Below, one piece after another: positions 38,867-49,141 of a DNA stretch of 51,062 nucleotides (its first letter is position 1; each line of letters starts with the position of its first letter). Under the pieces are notes generated by a model. That model saw only the letters and a program-made list of their open reading frames with translations, did no database searches and was not told where the DNA came from. A program made the position numbers and the translations under genes. Location: positions 1-51,062 of the forward strand of contig JANYIO010000269.1 of assembly GCA_025362015.1 (NCBI GenBank), written 5' to 3'. The DNA is from Gammaproteobacteria bacterium. GTDB taxonomy: Bacteria; Pseudomonadota; Gammaproteobacteria; Pseudomonadales; Cellvibrionaceae.

Positions 38867-39376
38867 ATGGCGATATTAGAAATCTTGGAGTTCCCCGATC
38901 CACGTTTGCGCACCGTTGCCAAGGCGGTTTCAGTAGTGGATGACAGAGTACGAGAGCTTCTCGACGACATGTTTGAGACTATGTATGCTGCCCCCGGTAT
39001 CGGTTTGGCGGCACCACAAGTCAATGTACATCAACGTATTGTAGTCATTGATGTGAGTGAAGACAAAACGGAGCCTCTGGTTTTTATCAACCCCAAAGTA
39101 AGTGTGCTGGATGACCAGCTGCACGAATACGACGAAGGCTGTCTTTCTGTGCCCGGTTTTTACGAAACAGTTGTCCGCCCTGAACATATTAGCGTAACTG
39201 CGCTCGATCGCCAGGGTAAGTCATTTACTATGCAGCCTACTGGTTTGCTTGCTGTGTGCATCCAGCATGAGTTGGATCATCTCAATGGCAAATTATTTGT
39301 CGATCTTATATCTCCCTTAAAGCGTTCACGTATTCGCAAAAAATTGGAGAAAAAACATAAAGAAGAGGCGCAGTAG
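38867..39376 (+). CDS. def: peptide deformylase
   Basis: Removes the formyl group from new N-terminal methionines. The start is the ATG at 38867 ([18 protein letters not shown]); upstream in-frame codons have no family match. All three motifs are intact: [14 protein letters not shown] and the metal-binding HELDH. Length of 169 aa is typical. First gene of def-fmt-rsmB. Confidence 0.97.
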   Translation: MAILEILEFPDPRLRTVAKAVSVVDDRVRELLDDMFETMYAAPGIGLAAPQVNVHQRIVVIDVSEDKTEPLVFINPKVSVLDDQLHEYDEGCLSVPGFYETVVRPEHISVTALDRQGKSFTMQPTGLLAVCIQHELDHLNGKLFVDLISPLKRSRIRKKLEKKHKEEAQ

Positions 39377-39385
39377 CGCCTTTTT
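39366..39385 (+). terminator. intrinsic terminator overlapping the def stop
   Basis: AGGCGC-AGTA-GCGCCT followed by a T-run; the def stop codon lies across the loop and the start of the right arm. It may end part of the def transcripts before fmt. Confidence 0.65.
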
Positions 39386-39447
39386 CGTTATTCACTGTCT
39401 ATTTTAGCCCCTTTTAGCTCTGCCATATTAAGGCACAAGATTATTCA

Positions 39448-40446
39448 ATGACTCAAACCCAACGCCAAAAACAGCCAACATCAGGCTTACGCATTATCTT
39501 TGCAGGTACACCAGAATTCGCCGCTGAACATCTTAAAACCCTGTTGGGTAGCTATCATCAGGTCATTGCTGTTTACACGCAGCCTGATCGCCCGGCTGGG
39601 CGTGGCAAAAAGCTCAGCGCCAGCCCTGTAAAAGAAATGGCCTTAGCGCACAATATTCCTGTGTATCAGCCGCTCAACTTCAAAATGGAAGCAGCGCAGG
39701 TAGAGTTGGCTGCACTCAATGCTGACCTTATGGTCGTGGTGGCTTACGGCTTGATTTTGCCGAAAATTGTATTGGATACTCCCCGTCTCGGTTGTATCAA
39801 CGTTCACGCCTCTCTTCTGCCACGTTGGCGTGGAGCTGCACCCATTCAGCGGGCGATTGAAGCGGGGGACAGTGAAACCGGCATTACTATTATGCAAATG
39901 GACGTGGGGCTGGATACTGGAGGCATGTTAATTAGAGCAATTTGCCCGATTTCGCCGACCGATACTGGTGGAAGCCTGCATGATCGGCTCTTAATAATTG
40001 GTACGTCAGCGTTACTTGAAGCGCTAACGCAGATCCAGGCTCGCACTACCCAACCGGAAAAACAAAACGATAGTGAGAGTAACTACGCTCCGAAGCTCAG
40101 CAAAGAAGAGGCAGCACTCAACTGGAATTTATCAGCCACCGAGTTAGAACGCAAAGTACGCGCATTTAATCCTTTTCCTGTTGCTTATACTAAGCTTCAG
40201 GGGGCGAGAGATGATGCGCGTATTCGCGTTTGGGCAGTTAAAGCTGTTGAAAAATCTGCGCTTGCAGCGCGTGGTAGCATCACCCAAATTACGCCTGAAG
40301 GCTTCTGGGTTGCATGTGCTAAGGGGCAATTAATACTTGAGGTTCTCCAACTTCCGGGAAAAAAAGCCCTACATGTCGGCGAACTTTTGCGCGGTCACCC
40401 CGACTTATACAGAGTGGGTGATTTGCTGGATTTACCACCATGTTAA
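39448..40446 (+). CDS. fmt: methionyl-tRNA formyltransferase
   Basis: Formylates initiator Met-tRNA using 10-formyl-THF. Conserved motifs are IIFAGTPEFAAEHL, VYTQPDRPAGRGK, INVHASLLPRWRGAAPIQRAI and MDVGLDTGGM. Length of 332 aa is slightly long. Its last 7 nt overlap rsmB. Confidence 0.97.
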   Translation: MTQTQRQKQPTSGLRIIFAGTPEFAAEHLKTLLGSYHQVIAVYTQPDRPAGRGKKLSASPVKEMALAHNIPVYQPLNFKMEAAQVELAALNADLMVVVAYGLILPKIVLDTPRLGCINVHASLLPRWRGAAPIQRAIEAGDSETGITIMQMDVGLDTGGMLIRAICPISPTDTGGSLHDRLLIIGTSALLEALTQIQARTTQPEKQNDSESNYAPKLSKEEAALNWNLSATELERKVRAFNPFPVAYTKLQGARDDARIRVWAVKAVEKSALAARGSITQITPEGFWVACAKGQLILEVLQLPGKKALHVGELLRGHPDLYRVGDLLDLPPC

Positions 40447-41732
40447 GCGTTCGCGCGGCAGCCGCGCAGATCATCGGTCAAATTCTACGTGGACAAGGCT
40501 CGCTTTCAAGCCTTCTGCCTGTCATTCAACCTCAAGTTGCTGAAAAAGATCGTCCATTACTGCAAGAGCTTTGCTTTGGTACTTGTCGTTATCAGCCGCA
40601 GCTCAGCGCCTATGTGGAGTGCCTGGTTGATAAACCCTTGCGTGTGAAGGATAGCGATATTCAAGCGCTACTGTTACTTGGACTTTATCAATTACTACAT
40701 ACACGTATTCCCGACCATGCCGCTCTGGGCGAAACGGTAGAGGTTGCGAATACGCTCAAAAAACCTTGGGCAACCAAACTTATAAATGGTGTTTTACGCA
40801 GCTTCCAGCGCGATAAAATAAAATTGGATAAGTTGCTCAGCCAAAATTTAGCCTTTCAAAATAATCATCCTGCATGGCTTGAAGGCATTTTGCGTAAACA
40901 ATGGCCCGCACAACTGGATGAAATTATTGCTGCCAATAACAGCCATCCTCCTTTTACATTGCGCTTGAACACGCACCACCTCAGCCGCGATAAATATTTG
41001 GCGATCTTAAGTGAGCTCGATATCAACGCCAAGGCTACCCAGTTCAGCCCTTACGGCATCACTCTAGAGCAAGCTTGCGACCCGCGTAAACTTCCCTTAT
41101 TTGCTGAAGGTAGTCTCAGCGTACAAGATGAAGCAGCGCAATTGAGTACCGATTTGCTGCAATTGGCGCCTAAAATGCGGATCTTGGATGCTTGTTGTGC
41201 GCCAGGGGGGAAAACTGGCCACATGCTTGAGGTAGAGCCAAGCCTGGAAGTTACTGCTCTGGATAGTGAAGAACGGCGTTTAGGGCGCGTACGTGAAAAT
41301 CTCTCGCGCTTGGGTGTGAACGCAAGCATTCTTTGTGGGGATGGCACAAAACAGGATTGGTGGGATGGTGAGTTATTTGACCGAATCCTACTGGATGCGC
41401 CCTGCTCTGCGACCGGTATTGTCCGCCGTCACCCGGATATCAAAATATTGCGTAGTCCTGAGGAATTCGACAAGCTCGCCGAACTCCAAACCAGGTTACT
41501 TAAAAATCTTTGGCAATTGCTCAAGCCTGGCGGCGTTCTGGTGTATGCCACATGCTCTGTGTTACCCAAAGAAAACACCCAGATCATTGAGGCTTTTGTA
41601 AAACGCCACCCTGACGCGGTTTGTGATGAATTGGCGGTAGAGTGGGGAATCGCACAGCCTTATGGCAGACAATTACTGCCTAATGCAAGCGGGCACGATG
41701 GATTCTATTACGCGCGCTTGCGGAAGGCTTAA
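40440..41732 (+). CDS. rsmB: 16S rRNA m5C967 methyltransferase
   Basis: Methylates C5 of C967 in 16S rRNA. An N-terminal NusB-like domain (about 1-130) is followed by the SAM-binding site [15 protein letters not shown], motif [19 protein letters not shown] (with the first catalytic Cys) and [11 protein letters not shown] (the second catalytic Cys). It overlaps fmt and is convergent with ridA, with which it shares four bases at the stops. Confidence 0.96.
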   Translation: MLSVRAAAAQIIGQILRGQGSLSSLLPVIQPQVAEKDRPLLQELCFGTCRYQPQLSAYVECLVDKPLRVKDSDIQALLLLGLYQLLHTRIPDHAALGETVEVANTLKKPWATKLINGVLRSFQRDKIKLDKLLSQNLAFQNNHPAWLEGILRKQWPAQLDEIIAANNSHPPFTLRLNTHHLSRDKYLAILSELDINAKATQFSPYGITLEQACDPRKLPLFAEGSLSVQDEAAQLSTDLLQLAPKMRILDACCAPGGKTGHMLEVEPSLEVTALDSEERRLGRVRENLSRLGVNASILCGDGTKQDWWDGELFDRILLDAPCSATGIVRRHPDIKILRSPEEFDKLAELQTRLLKNLWQLLKPGGVLVYATCSVLPKENTQIIEAFVKRHPDAVCDELAVEWGIAQPYGRQLLPNASGHDGFYYARLRKA

Positions 41733-42112
41733 ATGACCATCACCCCATCTGCCTCAATTAGTGACGCGCGCGGCAACTGATTAATACCAATCGCGGCCCG
41801 TGCTGGGTAAGGTGCGCTGAAATACTGACTCATGACTTCATTCACAATCGGGAAATTGGCCAAATCCGTCAAATAAATATTTAATTTTACAATGTGTTGT
41901 AAATCGCCATCTGCAGCCACGCAAACCGCGCGCAGGTTTTTAAATACCTGGTGCGCTTGAGTAGCAAAATCACCGTCAACGAGTTGCATTGTTTTAGGGT
42001 CAAGCGGAATTTGGCCCGACAAATACACAGTGTTGTTTACTTTCACTGCTTGTGAATAGGTGCCTATGGCGGCGGGGGCATTGTCACTGTGAATAATGGC
42101 TTTATTGGTCAT
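41729..42112 (-). CDS. ridA: RidA family enamine/imine deaminase
   Basis: Hydrolyses reactive 2-aminoacrylate and related enamines formed by PLP enzymes. The start is the ATG at 42112 ([23 protein letters not shown]). Signature [13 protein letters not shown] and the catalytic Arg in YPARAAIGI are present. Length of 127 aa is normal. In related genomes it directly follows spoT; here a 1.5-kb gene on the opposite strand lies between them. Confidence 0.94.
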   Translation of the reverse strand: MTNKAIIHSDNAPAAIGTYSQAVKVNNTVYLSGQIPLDPKTMQLVDGDFATQAHQVFKNLRAVCVAADGDLQHIVKLNIYLTDLANFPIVNEVMSQYFSAPYPARAAIGINQLPRASLIEADGVMVI

Positions 42113-42284
42113 GTGAATCCTTCGAAGAGATGAGGGTAAAGATTTAGAGCTGCTGCTTGAAAAAGCAATTAGCGATATTATAACCAGCGTTTCCACAATC
42201 AGCATTCATTTCAGGTTCATTTATGTAGATTAGAGTTCAGCTACCGATTATTTTTTTGCGATTATCGCGTTTTATAGGATTGCC

Positions 42285-43805
42285 ATGAATTACCTTAAAA
42301 TTTTTACTGCTCCTGCATTATTTTCAATTTGTATTTCTTTTTTTGCACAAGCCCCGGTATTTGCCCAAGAACGCCAAGCCAATTTCAGCAGCGATTTTGA
42401 AGGCGATGCACAAAAATGGTCGCTGGTTTACGGCGCAGAATTAAGTTCCGGGCAAGCACACTCGGGTACCAATGCCATTAAAATTGAAGGCGAAGCTTCG
42501 ATTCGCACCAAAACTTCTATCGCTGAATCAGGTACTCTGGAATTGTGGGTGCGTGCTTCTGCACCAGTCACTAGCTACAAAATAAAAGTGTTGGTTAACA
42601 GCGCACTTAGCAATGATGCTGGTTGGACGCAAGTCGGCATGATTGAAGCGACAAATGGCGATACCGAATATCACGCGAAACGTGTTTCAATTGATGACCC
42701 TGCCAAAAAATATGTGCGCCTGGATATTGAAGCTATCAACGGCGTCATTACGTTAGATGATATTTCACTCGACAGAATTTTATTAAGCACCGCGTTACAA
42801 AAAAATCAGCAAGTAGTTTTAGATGAATTGCTCACTAAGTTACGCGAAGACAACACCTATCAAATGCAGATCGATGCGGTGCGCACGTTGGGCAATAATT
42901 ACACTTCACAACTTGAAGTGCAGCGCCAATATATTGAATATGCCAATGGTATTTATTCAACGACTTCGCTGGTATTGGCAACTTCCGAACGCAGCAAAAT
43001 GGCTAACCCTTTGGCCTATAGTACCTTCAAAAAAGTCATTGATGATATGAAAAAAGTATCATCACCAATTCAAAAAACACGGCTTGAATCTTTGGTTCGC
43101 CCTTTCGGTGATATCGCAACAGCTTCGCTTAATGTAGTCACTGCCGGTGCGTTCACTGCATTCGCGGAACCCTTTAAATCGATTATCGCCAATACTTTTG
43201 AAAAATCGTCGTACGAGAGTGCTGATATCAGCAAAGATGCGAAAAAATTTGCTGAGAAAAATGGCTTGGCAACTTATGAAACCGCAGAAAAATTTTTAGG
43301 CGAAGTTGAAAAAGAATTAAATACGGTTAATTTGTTGGATCGAGATTTATTGGCGATTCAAAATGATGTCGATAAATACCGTAAAGATTTAAGTAAACAT
43401 TTAAAAGATTATTTAATTTACGGCGGGCAGGATCGGATACAAGAAAATTATAATCGCGTAATGAGCAAAGACGATCAAATTCGTGCAGCAGCATTAAAAG
43501 ATATTGGCGATGGCTTTACTAAACACGCTGAAGCTCTACAAACACGTTCAAGTTCTAATGCGCAACTTGTACAATTTATGCTGAAAGCTACGGATAATAT
43601 TGATCAGTTACAGGAATACAAAGAGCGCTTCAATCAAATTACTTCGGCGATGATTACCTATTACGATAAATTTGATCATTCAATTGCTCCCGATCAAAAC
43701 CCCTTTACTAATGCGGAAGATCGTAAATCATGGGAAATGCACGCGCTAAAAACTCGCGAGTATATTCAGAAATCGAAAGAAGCTTTTAAGAAAGCGTATT
43801 TATAA
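42285..43805 (+). CDS. secreted protein: CBM-like beta-sandwich plus long helical region
   Basis: A 506-aa protein with a signal peptide (ending PVFAQ-ER). Residues of about 28-165 look like a carbohydrate-binding jelly-roll (FSSDFEGDAQKWSL, HSGTNAIKIEG, GTLELWVRAS, YVRLDIEAINGVITLDDISL), a pattern seen in CBM4/9-type modules. Residues of about 170-506 are charged and mostly helical, with no catalytic motif I recognise. No hydrolase domain is attached, so it is not a simple polysaccharidase. It sits between ridA and spoT on the opposite strand and ends at a strong terminator. Confidence 0.75.
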   Translation: MNYLKIFTAPALFSICISFFAQAPVFAQERQANFSSDFEGDAQKWSLVYGAELSSGQAHSGTNAIKIEGEASIRTKTSIAESGTLELWVRASAPVTSYKIKVLVNSALSNDAGWTQVGMIEATNGDTEYHAKRVSIDDPAKKYVRLDIEAINGVITLDDISLDRILLSTALQKNQQVVLDELLTKLREDNTYQMQIDAVRTLGNNYTSQLEVQRQYIEYANGIYSTTSLVLATSERSKMANPLAYSTFKKVIDDMKKVSSPIQKTRLESLVRPFGDIATASLNVVTAGAFTAFAEPFKSIIANTFEKSSYESADISKDAKKFAEKNGLATYETAEKFLGEVEKELNTVNLLDRDLLAIQNDVDKYRKDLSKHLKDYLIYGGQDRIQENYNRVMSKDDQIRAAALKDIGDGFTKHAEALQTRSSSNAQLVQFMLKATDNIDQLQEYKERFNQITSAMITYYDKFDHSIAPDQNPFTNAEDRKSWEMHALKTREYIQKSKEAFKKAYL

Positions 43806-43827
43806 TTTTTCTGTAAGCTCGATTAAA

Positions 43828-43859
43828 ATAAAAAAGGCCTGCACTGCAGGCCTTTTTTA
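43828..43859. terminator. bidirectional terminator between the secreted protein and spoT
   Basis: GGCCTGC-ACT-GCAGGCC is flanked by A's on the left and six T's on the right. It can end both the plus-strand gene and the minus-strand spoT, whose stop codon is at its edge. Confidence 0.88.
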
Positions 43860-45983
43860 TTAATTTTTATTGCGCTGAATTTTTATCACAAAACTCAGCA
43901 AGCGAATACGCCGCAGAATATTGGCAAGATGCACGCGATGATGCACTCCAATACATAAATGAATAACACTGTTGTGAGCATCGCGCTCATGCACATTGAT
44001 ATGTTCGATGCTGCCGCCTTGCTCGGTGATGCGGGTGGCGAGGGTGGCGATAATGCCGCGTTCGCTTTTCACTTCTACCCGCACATCCACTAAAAATTCA
44101 CCGCTGACATTGGCTGCCCAATTAACCTGGCTAATTTTATCGGGGCTATTGCGTGCTTCGATAATATTGCGGCAAGTTTCTTGATGGATGACAAGGCCTT
44201 TGCCGGAACTTATATGGCCGATAATAGGGTCGCCAGGAATGGGTCGGCAACAGCGCGCAAAACTAATCATCATGCCGTCAGCGGCATCAATTGTTATGGG
44301 TGAATTGCCGTTGTTATTGCTTGCGCGTAATTTATTATCGGAATCTGGTTTAATTAATTTGGCAATAGATGCGGCAACGCGATTGCCTAAACCAATATCT
44401 TCCTGCAAGGCTTCCATGGATTCAACTTTGGTTTCGAATAATAATTTTTTCTGTTGTTCGTCGGTAAGTTGCTCGTAATCCATTTGCACATCGCTAAACG
44501 CTTTTGCTAATAAGCGGCGACCGAGCGCAACCGATTGATGGTGGCGCTGCCCTTTTAGAAAATGACGAATTGCACTGCGCGCTTTACCTGATACCGCAAA
44601 ATTAAGCCAGTTGGGATTGGGTTGTGCACCCTGTGCGGTCATGATGGTAATTTTTTGGCCGCTCAATAATGGTTGTGACAATGGCGCCAGGCGGCCATTA
44701 ATGCGGCAGGCAACGCACGCATTGCCGATGTCCGTATGTACGGCGTAAGCAAAATCTACGGCGGTGGCGCCGGTGGGTAATTCCACAATTTTACCTTTGG
44801 GCGTGAACACATAAACTTCATCGGGGAAGAGATCGATTTTTACGTTTTCGATAAATTCGAGAGAGTCGCCTGCATTGCTTTGCATTTCCAGCAATCCTTG
44901 TACCCACAAACGCGCACGGCTGTGACTGGCGCTGATGGTGCTGTCGTCACTACTGGATTTATACAGAAAGTGAGCGGCAATACCGCTGTTGGCCATTTCA
45001 TCCATTTCTTTGGTGCGAATTTGCACTTCAATCGGCACGCCGTGCATTCCGACTAAAACGGTGTGTAGCGATTGATAGCCATTTGCTTTGGGGATGGCGA
45101 TATAGTCTTCAAATTCGCCGGCTACTGGTTTGTAGAGGTTGTGTACTACGCCTAAAGCGCGATAACAAGTGTCAACACTGTCCACGATAATGCGGAACGC
45201 GTACACATCCATAATTTCTTTAAAAAATTTCTTTTTGGTACGCATCTTTTCGTAAATGCTGAATAAATGTTTTTCGCGGCCAATGACAATCGATGTGAGG
45301 TTTTCACTCGCCAGACGTTTTTCGAGAGAGGCTTGAATTTGTTCTACTAATTCTTTGCGATTTCCGCGCGCGCTTTTAAGTGCGGCTTGCAAACGTGTGG
45401 CACGCAGCGGATACAATGCATAAAAGCCACGATCCTCCAATTCCAAACGCAAGTCATTCATGCCTAAACGGTGGGCAATGGGTGCGTATATTTCTAACGT
45501 TTCTTTAGCGATGCGGCGTTTTTTATCGGAAGGCATAGCACCGAGTGTGCGCATATTATGTAAACGGTCGGCGAGTTTGACCAAAATCACGCGCAAATCT
45601 TTGGCCATCGCCAACGCCATTTTTTGAAAGTTTTCTGCTTGTTTTTCGGCGTGAGATTCAAACTCAATTTGCGTTAGTTTACTGACACCATCTACTAGGT
45701 CAGCAACGGCATCTCCAAACTGTTTGGCAATGGCTTTTTTGCTGATGCCAGTATCTTCAATCACATCGTGCAACATCGCCGCCATCAAGCTTTGGTGGTC
45801 CATGTGCATGGTGGCAAGAATATCAGCGACTGCGAGTGGGTGAGTTATGTAGGCTTCGCCACTACGGCGTTTTTGGTTGTCGTGTGCTTGCTCGGCATAA
45901 TAGTAAGCACGCCGCACCAAATTAATTTGGGGAGCTTCCAGATAAGACGAAAGCCGATGGCTTAAGGCTTCAATGGTTTGCAA
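43860..45983 (-). CDS. spoT: bifunctional (p)ppGpp synthase/hydrolase SpoT
   Basis: Controls the stringent-response alarmone. An N-terminal HD hydrolase keeps its metal ligands (HPLAVADIL, MLHDVIEDT). The synthetase region (about 230-345) has DVYAFRIIVDSV and EDYIAIPKANGYQSLHT. Then come TGS (about 385-445, VYVFTPKGKIVELPTGATAVDFAYAVH), a helical/zinc-finger region (ISFARCCRPIPGDPI) and a C-terminal ACT domain. Length of 707 aa is usual. A perfect terminator separates it from rpoZ, so it probably has its own promoter. Confidence 0.96.
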   Translation of the reverse strand: MQTIEALSHRLSSYLEAPQINLVRRAYYYAEQAHDNQKRRSGEAYITHPLAVADILATMHMDHQSLMAAMLHDVIEDTGISKKAIAKQFGDAVADLVDGVSKLTQIEFESHAEKQAENFQKMALAMAKDLRVILVKLADRLHNMRTLGAMPSDKKRRIAKETLEIYAPIAHRLGMNDLRLELEDRGFYALYPLRATRLQAALKSARGNRKELVEQIQASLEKRLASENLTSIVIGREKHLFSIYEKMRTKKKFFKEIMDVYAFRIIVDSVDTCYRALGVVHNLYKPVAGEFEDYIAIPKANGYQSLHTVLVGMHGVPIEVQIRTKEMDEMANSGIAAHFLYKSSSDDSTISASHSRARLWVQGLLEMQSNAGDSLEFIENVKIDLFPDEVYVFTPKGKIVELPTGATAVDFAYAVHTDIGNACVACRINGRLAPLSQPLLSGQKITIMTAQGAQPNPNWLNFAVSGKARSAIRHFLKGQRHHQSVALGRRLLAKAFSDVQMDYEQLTDEQQKKLLFETKVESMEALQEDIGLGNRVAASIAKLIKPDSDNKLRASNNNGNSPITIDAADGMMISFARCCRPIPGDPIIGHISSGKGLVIHQETCRNIIEARNSPDKISQVNWAANVSGEFLVDVRVEVKSERGIIATLATRITEQGGSIEHINVHERDAHNSVIHLCIGVHHRVHLANILRRIRLLSFVIKIQRNKN

Positions 45984-46104
45984 TGCTGTACTCCGAGAAT
46001 GAAAACAATAAATCGCTGAAAGGTTATCTTATTAGGGATACTAAAGCGCAGAGCTCGCTTGTGGCAAGTGATTAGCACCTTAAATAATACAATAGGAGGG
46101 ATAG

Positions 46105-46137
46105 AAAAAAATAAGGCCATCAAATGATGGCCTTATT
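46105..46137 (-). terminator. intrinsic terminator of rpoZ
   Basis: A 13-bp perfect stem (46110-46122 with 46125-46137, loop AA). On the minus strand it is followed by a run of seven T's. It lies 31 bp after the rpoZ stop codon and before spoT. Confidence 0.9.
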
Positions 46138-46167
46138 AAATATTATCGCGCTGAAATTTAGCTAAAA

Positions 46168-46419
46168 TTAAATTTCGTTGTCGTACACGCGCTCTGGTTT
46201 TGGCTGGGGCAAAGTATCTTTTTCTAGCAAAATACTCGCATCGATGAAGCCTTCTTCAATTTCACGCAAAGCGATAACGGTAGGCTTATCATTTTCCGGG
46301 TTAACGTGAGGTTCTTTACCGCCAATTGCCAGTTGACGAGCGCGCTTGCTGCTTACCATCACCAACTCAAAACGGTTATCCACTTTAGACAAACAATCTT
46401 CAACTGTAATACGTGCCAT
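46168..46419 (-). CDS. rpoZ: RNA polymerase omega subunit
   Basis: An 83-aa subunit that stabilises beta' and is part of a ppGpp-binding site. [30 protein letters not shown] is the family signature. Between gmk and spoT, the normal order. Confidence 0.97.
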   Translation of the reverse strand: MARITVEDCLSKVDNRFELVMVSSKRARQLAIGGKEPHVNPENDKPTVIALREIEEGFIDASILLEKDTLPQPKPERVYDNEI

Positions 46420-46568
46420 AACTTGTTCTCGATATAAAAATACGATTCAAAAAAAATGCAATGCAAAAATACGGTACAAAAAAGAGTGCGCATTATGCGC
46501 TAGATCAGGTAAGGCTGCCAGCCATACACCGCAGTGTTTATAAAAAGAGCAGTCAGAAAATGGCCAAA

Positions 46569-47240
<672 letters not shown>

Positions 47241-47292
47241 TTATGGCATAGTAGCTTTTATTTGCCAGTCAACTAGCGCCGTAATAACCCTC

Positions 47293-47502
47293 ATGAAACG
47301 AACACTCAGCTTCCAACAAGCCGCGCAACGCCTTAATGTTCGCCCGCAAACTCTTTATGGCTTCGTTGCCAAAAAACGCCTGCATTATGTCGGCGTAGAA
47401 TTATTCGATGCCCAAGAAGTAGAAAAGCTCGCGCTGCTGATGGATAAATTGCGCACTAATGGCATTGCGACTTTGGTGGAAATATCGGGGCAGGAAAAGT
47501 AG
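47293..47502 (+). CDS. small helix-turn-helix protein
   Basis: A 69-aa protein starting at MKRTLSFQQAAQRLNV (ATG 47293). The first 45 residues look like an excisionase/MerR-like winged helix (QQAAQRLNVRPQTLYGFVAKKRL, then a strand ending FDAQEVEKL). Probably DNA-binding. It is divergent from gmk and convergent with the RhuM-Fic gene. A longer upstream frame would overlap gmk. Confidence 0.6.
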   Translation: MKRTLSFQQAAQRLNVRPQTLYGFVAKKRLHYVGVELFDAQEVEKLALLMDKLRTNGIATLVEISGQEK

Positions 47503-47565
47503 GAATTATTAATAGCACCTGATTTTCGAATTAATTTTTTTTGCGAGGCCTCCGGATTTTTCTCG

Positions 47566-48543
47566 TTATGCCTTGAGCAATACAAAATGTTCAATTAAGC
47601 GAATCATCAATTCTTTTTTATCCGGCAAACTTTCTGCAACTAAGAGCGCCAGCGCAACCAAAGTATTGTCGTTAATCAGTTGTTCTACTGGCTTGGCCAA
47701 CAAGTGTTGGTTGATTTGCAAATACCACAAAAACAAAAACGATCCTGTGCGCTTGTTACCATCAGCTAACGGGTGATTTTTGATTACAAAGTACAGCAAA
47801 TGCGCCGCGCGGCTCGCCACATTCGGGTAAAAAAATTCATCGCCAAAACCCTGTTCAATAGTTGCTATGGCAGATTCCAAACCATTGCCACGTAACTGGC
47901 CAAACAATTCCGTTGCTTCGCTTTTTGCGATAAGTTCACGCTTTAGCTCACCCATAGCCTTAAGCGCATCACTAAAGTTCAGTGCAAACATTCCTTCCTG
48001 TGATTGTGCGATGTTTGCAAGGCTTTGTTCATCGTAACCCTGCAACAAACTCCATGAGCGCGCATAATCACTAATTACTTGCAGTACCGCTTCACCTGCT
48101 GGCTCCACGAGTTGTTGGTTTGCTAAAGTTTTTGAAAGTAAGGCAATAGCCTGTTCAAACTCAATGCCACGTTCGGCCAAACGTTTTTGATTGAGTGTAT
48201 AACCTTCCACCAAATGTTGTTTAAGTATGCGAGTTGCCCATTGACGGAACTGTACACCGCGTTGTGATTTAACGCGGTAACCAACAGAGATAATGACATC
48301 CAGTGAATAGTAAGCTACTGGTTTGTGGGAACCAGCAATATGCATTTTTTGCATATTGCTTTCATGCATCAATTCACCTTCTGCAAATAGATTACGTACA
48401 TGACGTGAAATAACAGATTGATCGCGCTCAAACAGCTCGCAAAGTTGCGCCTGCGAAAGCCAAGCTGTCTCGCGTTCAAGCGATACTTCCAACGAGATAA
48501 CACCATCAGCAGAAGTGAAAAGTTGTATGTGGTTTTCGCTCAT
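47566..48543 (-). CDS. RhuM-Fic/Doc fusion protein
   Basis: A 325-aa protein. The N-terminal part (about 1-130) is a RhuM-type domain (AWLSQAQLCELFERDQSVISRHVRNLF, then YSLDVIISVGYRVKSQRGVQFRQWATRIL). The C-terminal part is Fic/Doc-like with the motif HPLADGNKRTG at 257-267, the Doc form of HxFx(D/E)GNxR. Such enzymes transfer AMP, UMP or phosphate to proteins; Doc-type motifs often phosphorylate targets such as EF-Tu. The N-terminal helix-turn-helix-like part may bind DNA. No antitoxin of the Phd type is visible beside it. The combination is known in databases, but its function is not established. Confidence 0.8.
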   Translation of the reverse strand: MSENHIQLFTSADGVISLEVSLERETAWLSQAQLCELFERDQSVISRHVRNLFAEGELMHESNMQKMHIAGSHKPVAYYSLDVIISVGYRVKSQRGVQFRQWATRILKQHLVEGYTLNQKRLAERGIEFEQAIALLSKTLANQQLVEPAGEAVLQVISDYARSWSLLQGYDEQSLANIAQSQEGMFALNFSDALKAMGELKRELIAKSEATELFGQLRGNGLESAIATIEQGFGDEFFYPNVASRAAHLLYFVIKNHPLADGNKRTGSFLFLWYLQINQHLLAKPVEQLINDNTLVALALLVAESLPDKKELMIRLIEHFVLLKA

Positions 48544-48634
48544 TATGCAGTTTCCCTTAGCGAATCTTTATAAGTAGAAATAATTTTTCCCAGACAAGGC
48601 CGCAAAATCATTGGGTAAATGGAATTTCAGTAAC

Positions 48635-49114
48635 CTAGTAGGTAATGTTTAAATGCAAGGCTCTCATTTTTTTTACGGAAAAATCAAAATTCTCTAATGC
48701 TTCTTTGATAATTGCCTCAGCTTCAGCAGAAAACTCACTATTTAACGTTGTAACAGGAGAGCGAGCCGACCAATTTTCAATTTTTGTTCTGCGAGCTTCA
48801 TGAGTTAAAGGTGATACAGCTTTTCTTTTCAGAAACGACTCCCAAGACTCTTCTCTCTTTTCATCTCCATTACAGTGTGCACATGCAAGTACAATATTAT
48901 GGATATTATTAGCACCGGCCTTAGCTGAAGAAATTAAATGATCCAGATGGCCCATTCTGGATTTGGGATCTATGTCTGTATTGCAATATGCGCATCTTGA
49001 TTCAAAATATTTCCACAATTCAGCTTTTTCAGCTTTCGTTGGGTGCCGATCATAAATTGCTACAAGACTTCTGTACATTTTATTTTTCGCAATTGATACT
49101 GTATCTTTTGCCAT
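48635..49114 (-). CDS. HNH endonuclease
   Basis: A 159-aa protein with a zinc-ribbon HNH domain: Cys41-x2-Cys44, Asp58-His59 (HLDHLIS), Asn70/Asn73 (NNIHNIV), Cys78-x2-Cys81 and Asn82. It resembles McrA-type or phage-type HNH nucleases. A GGTG site precedes the ATG at 49114. The gene is more AT-rich than its neighbours and lies in the accessory insertion between gmk and yicC. Its target and partner are unknown. Confidence 0.75.
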   Translation of the reverse strand: MAKDTVSIAKNKMYRSLVAIYDRHPTKAEKAELWKYFESRCAYCNTDIDPKSRMGHLDHLISSAKAGANNIHNIVLACAHCNGDEKREESWESFLKRKAVSPLTHEARRTKIENWSARSPVTTLNSEFSAEAEAIIKEALENFDFSVKKMRALHLNITY

Positions 49115-49141
49115 TTTTTCACCGATAAAATTTCAACGAAC

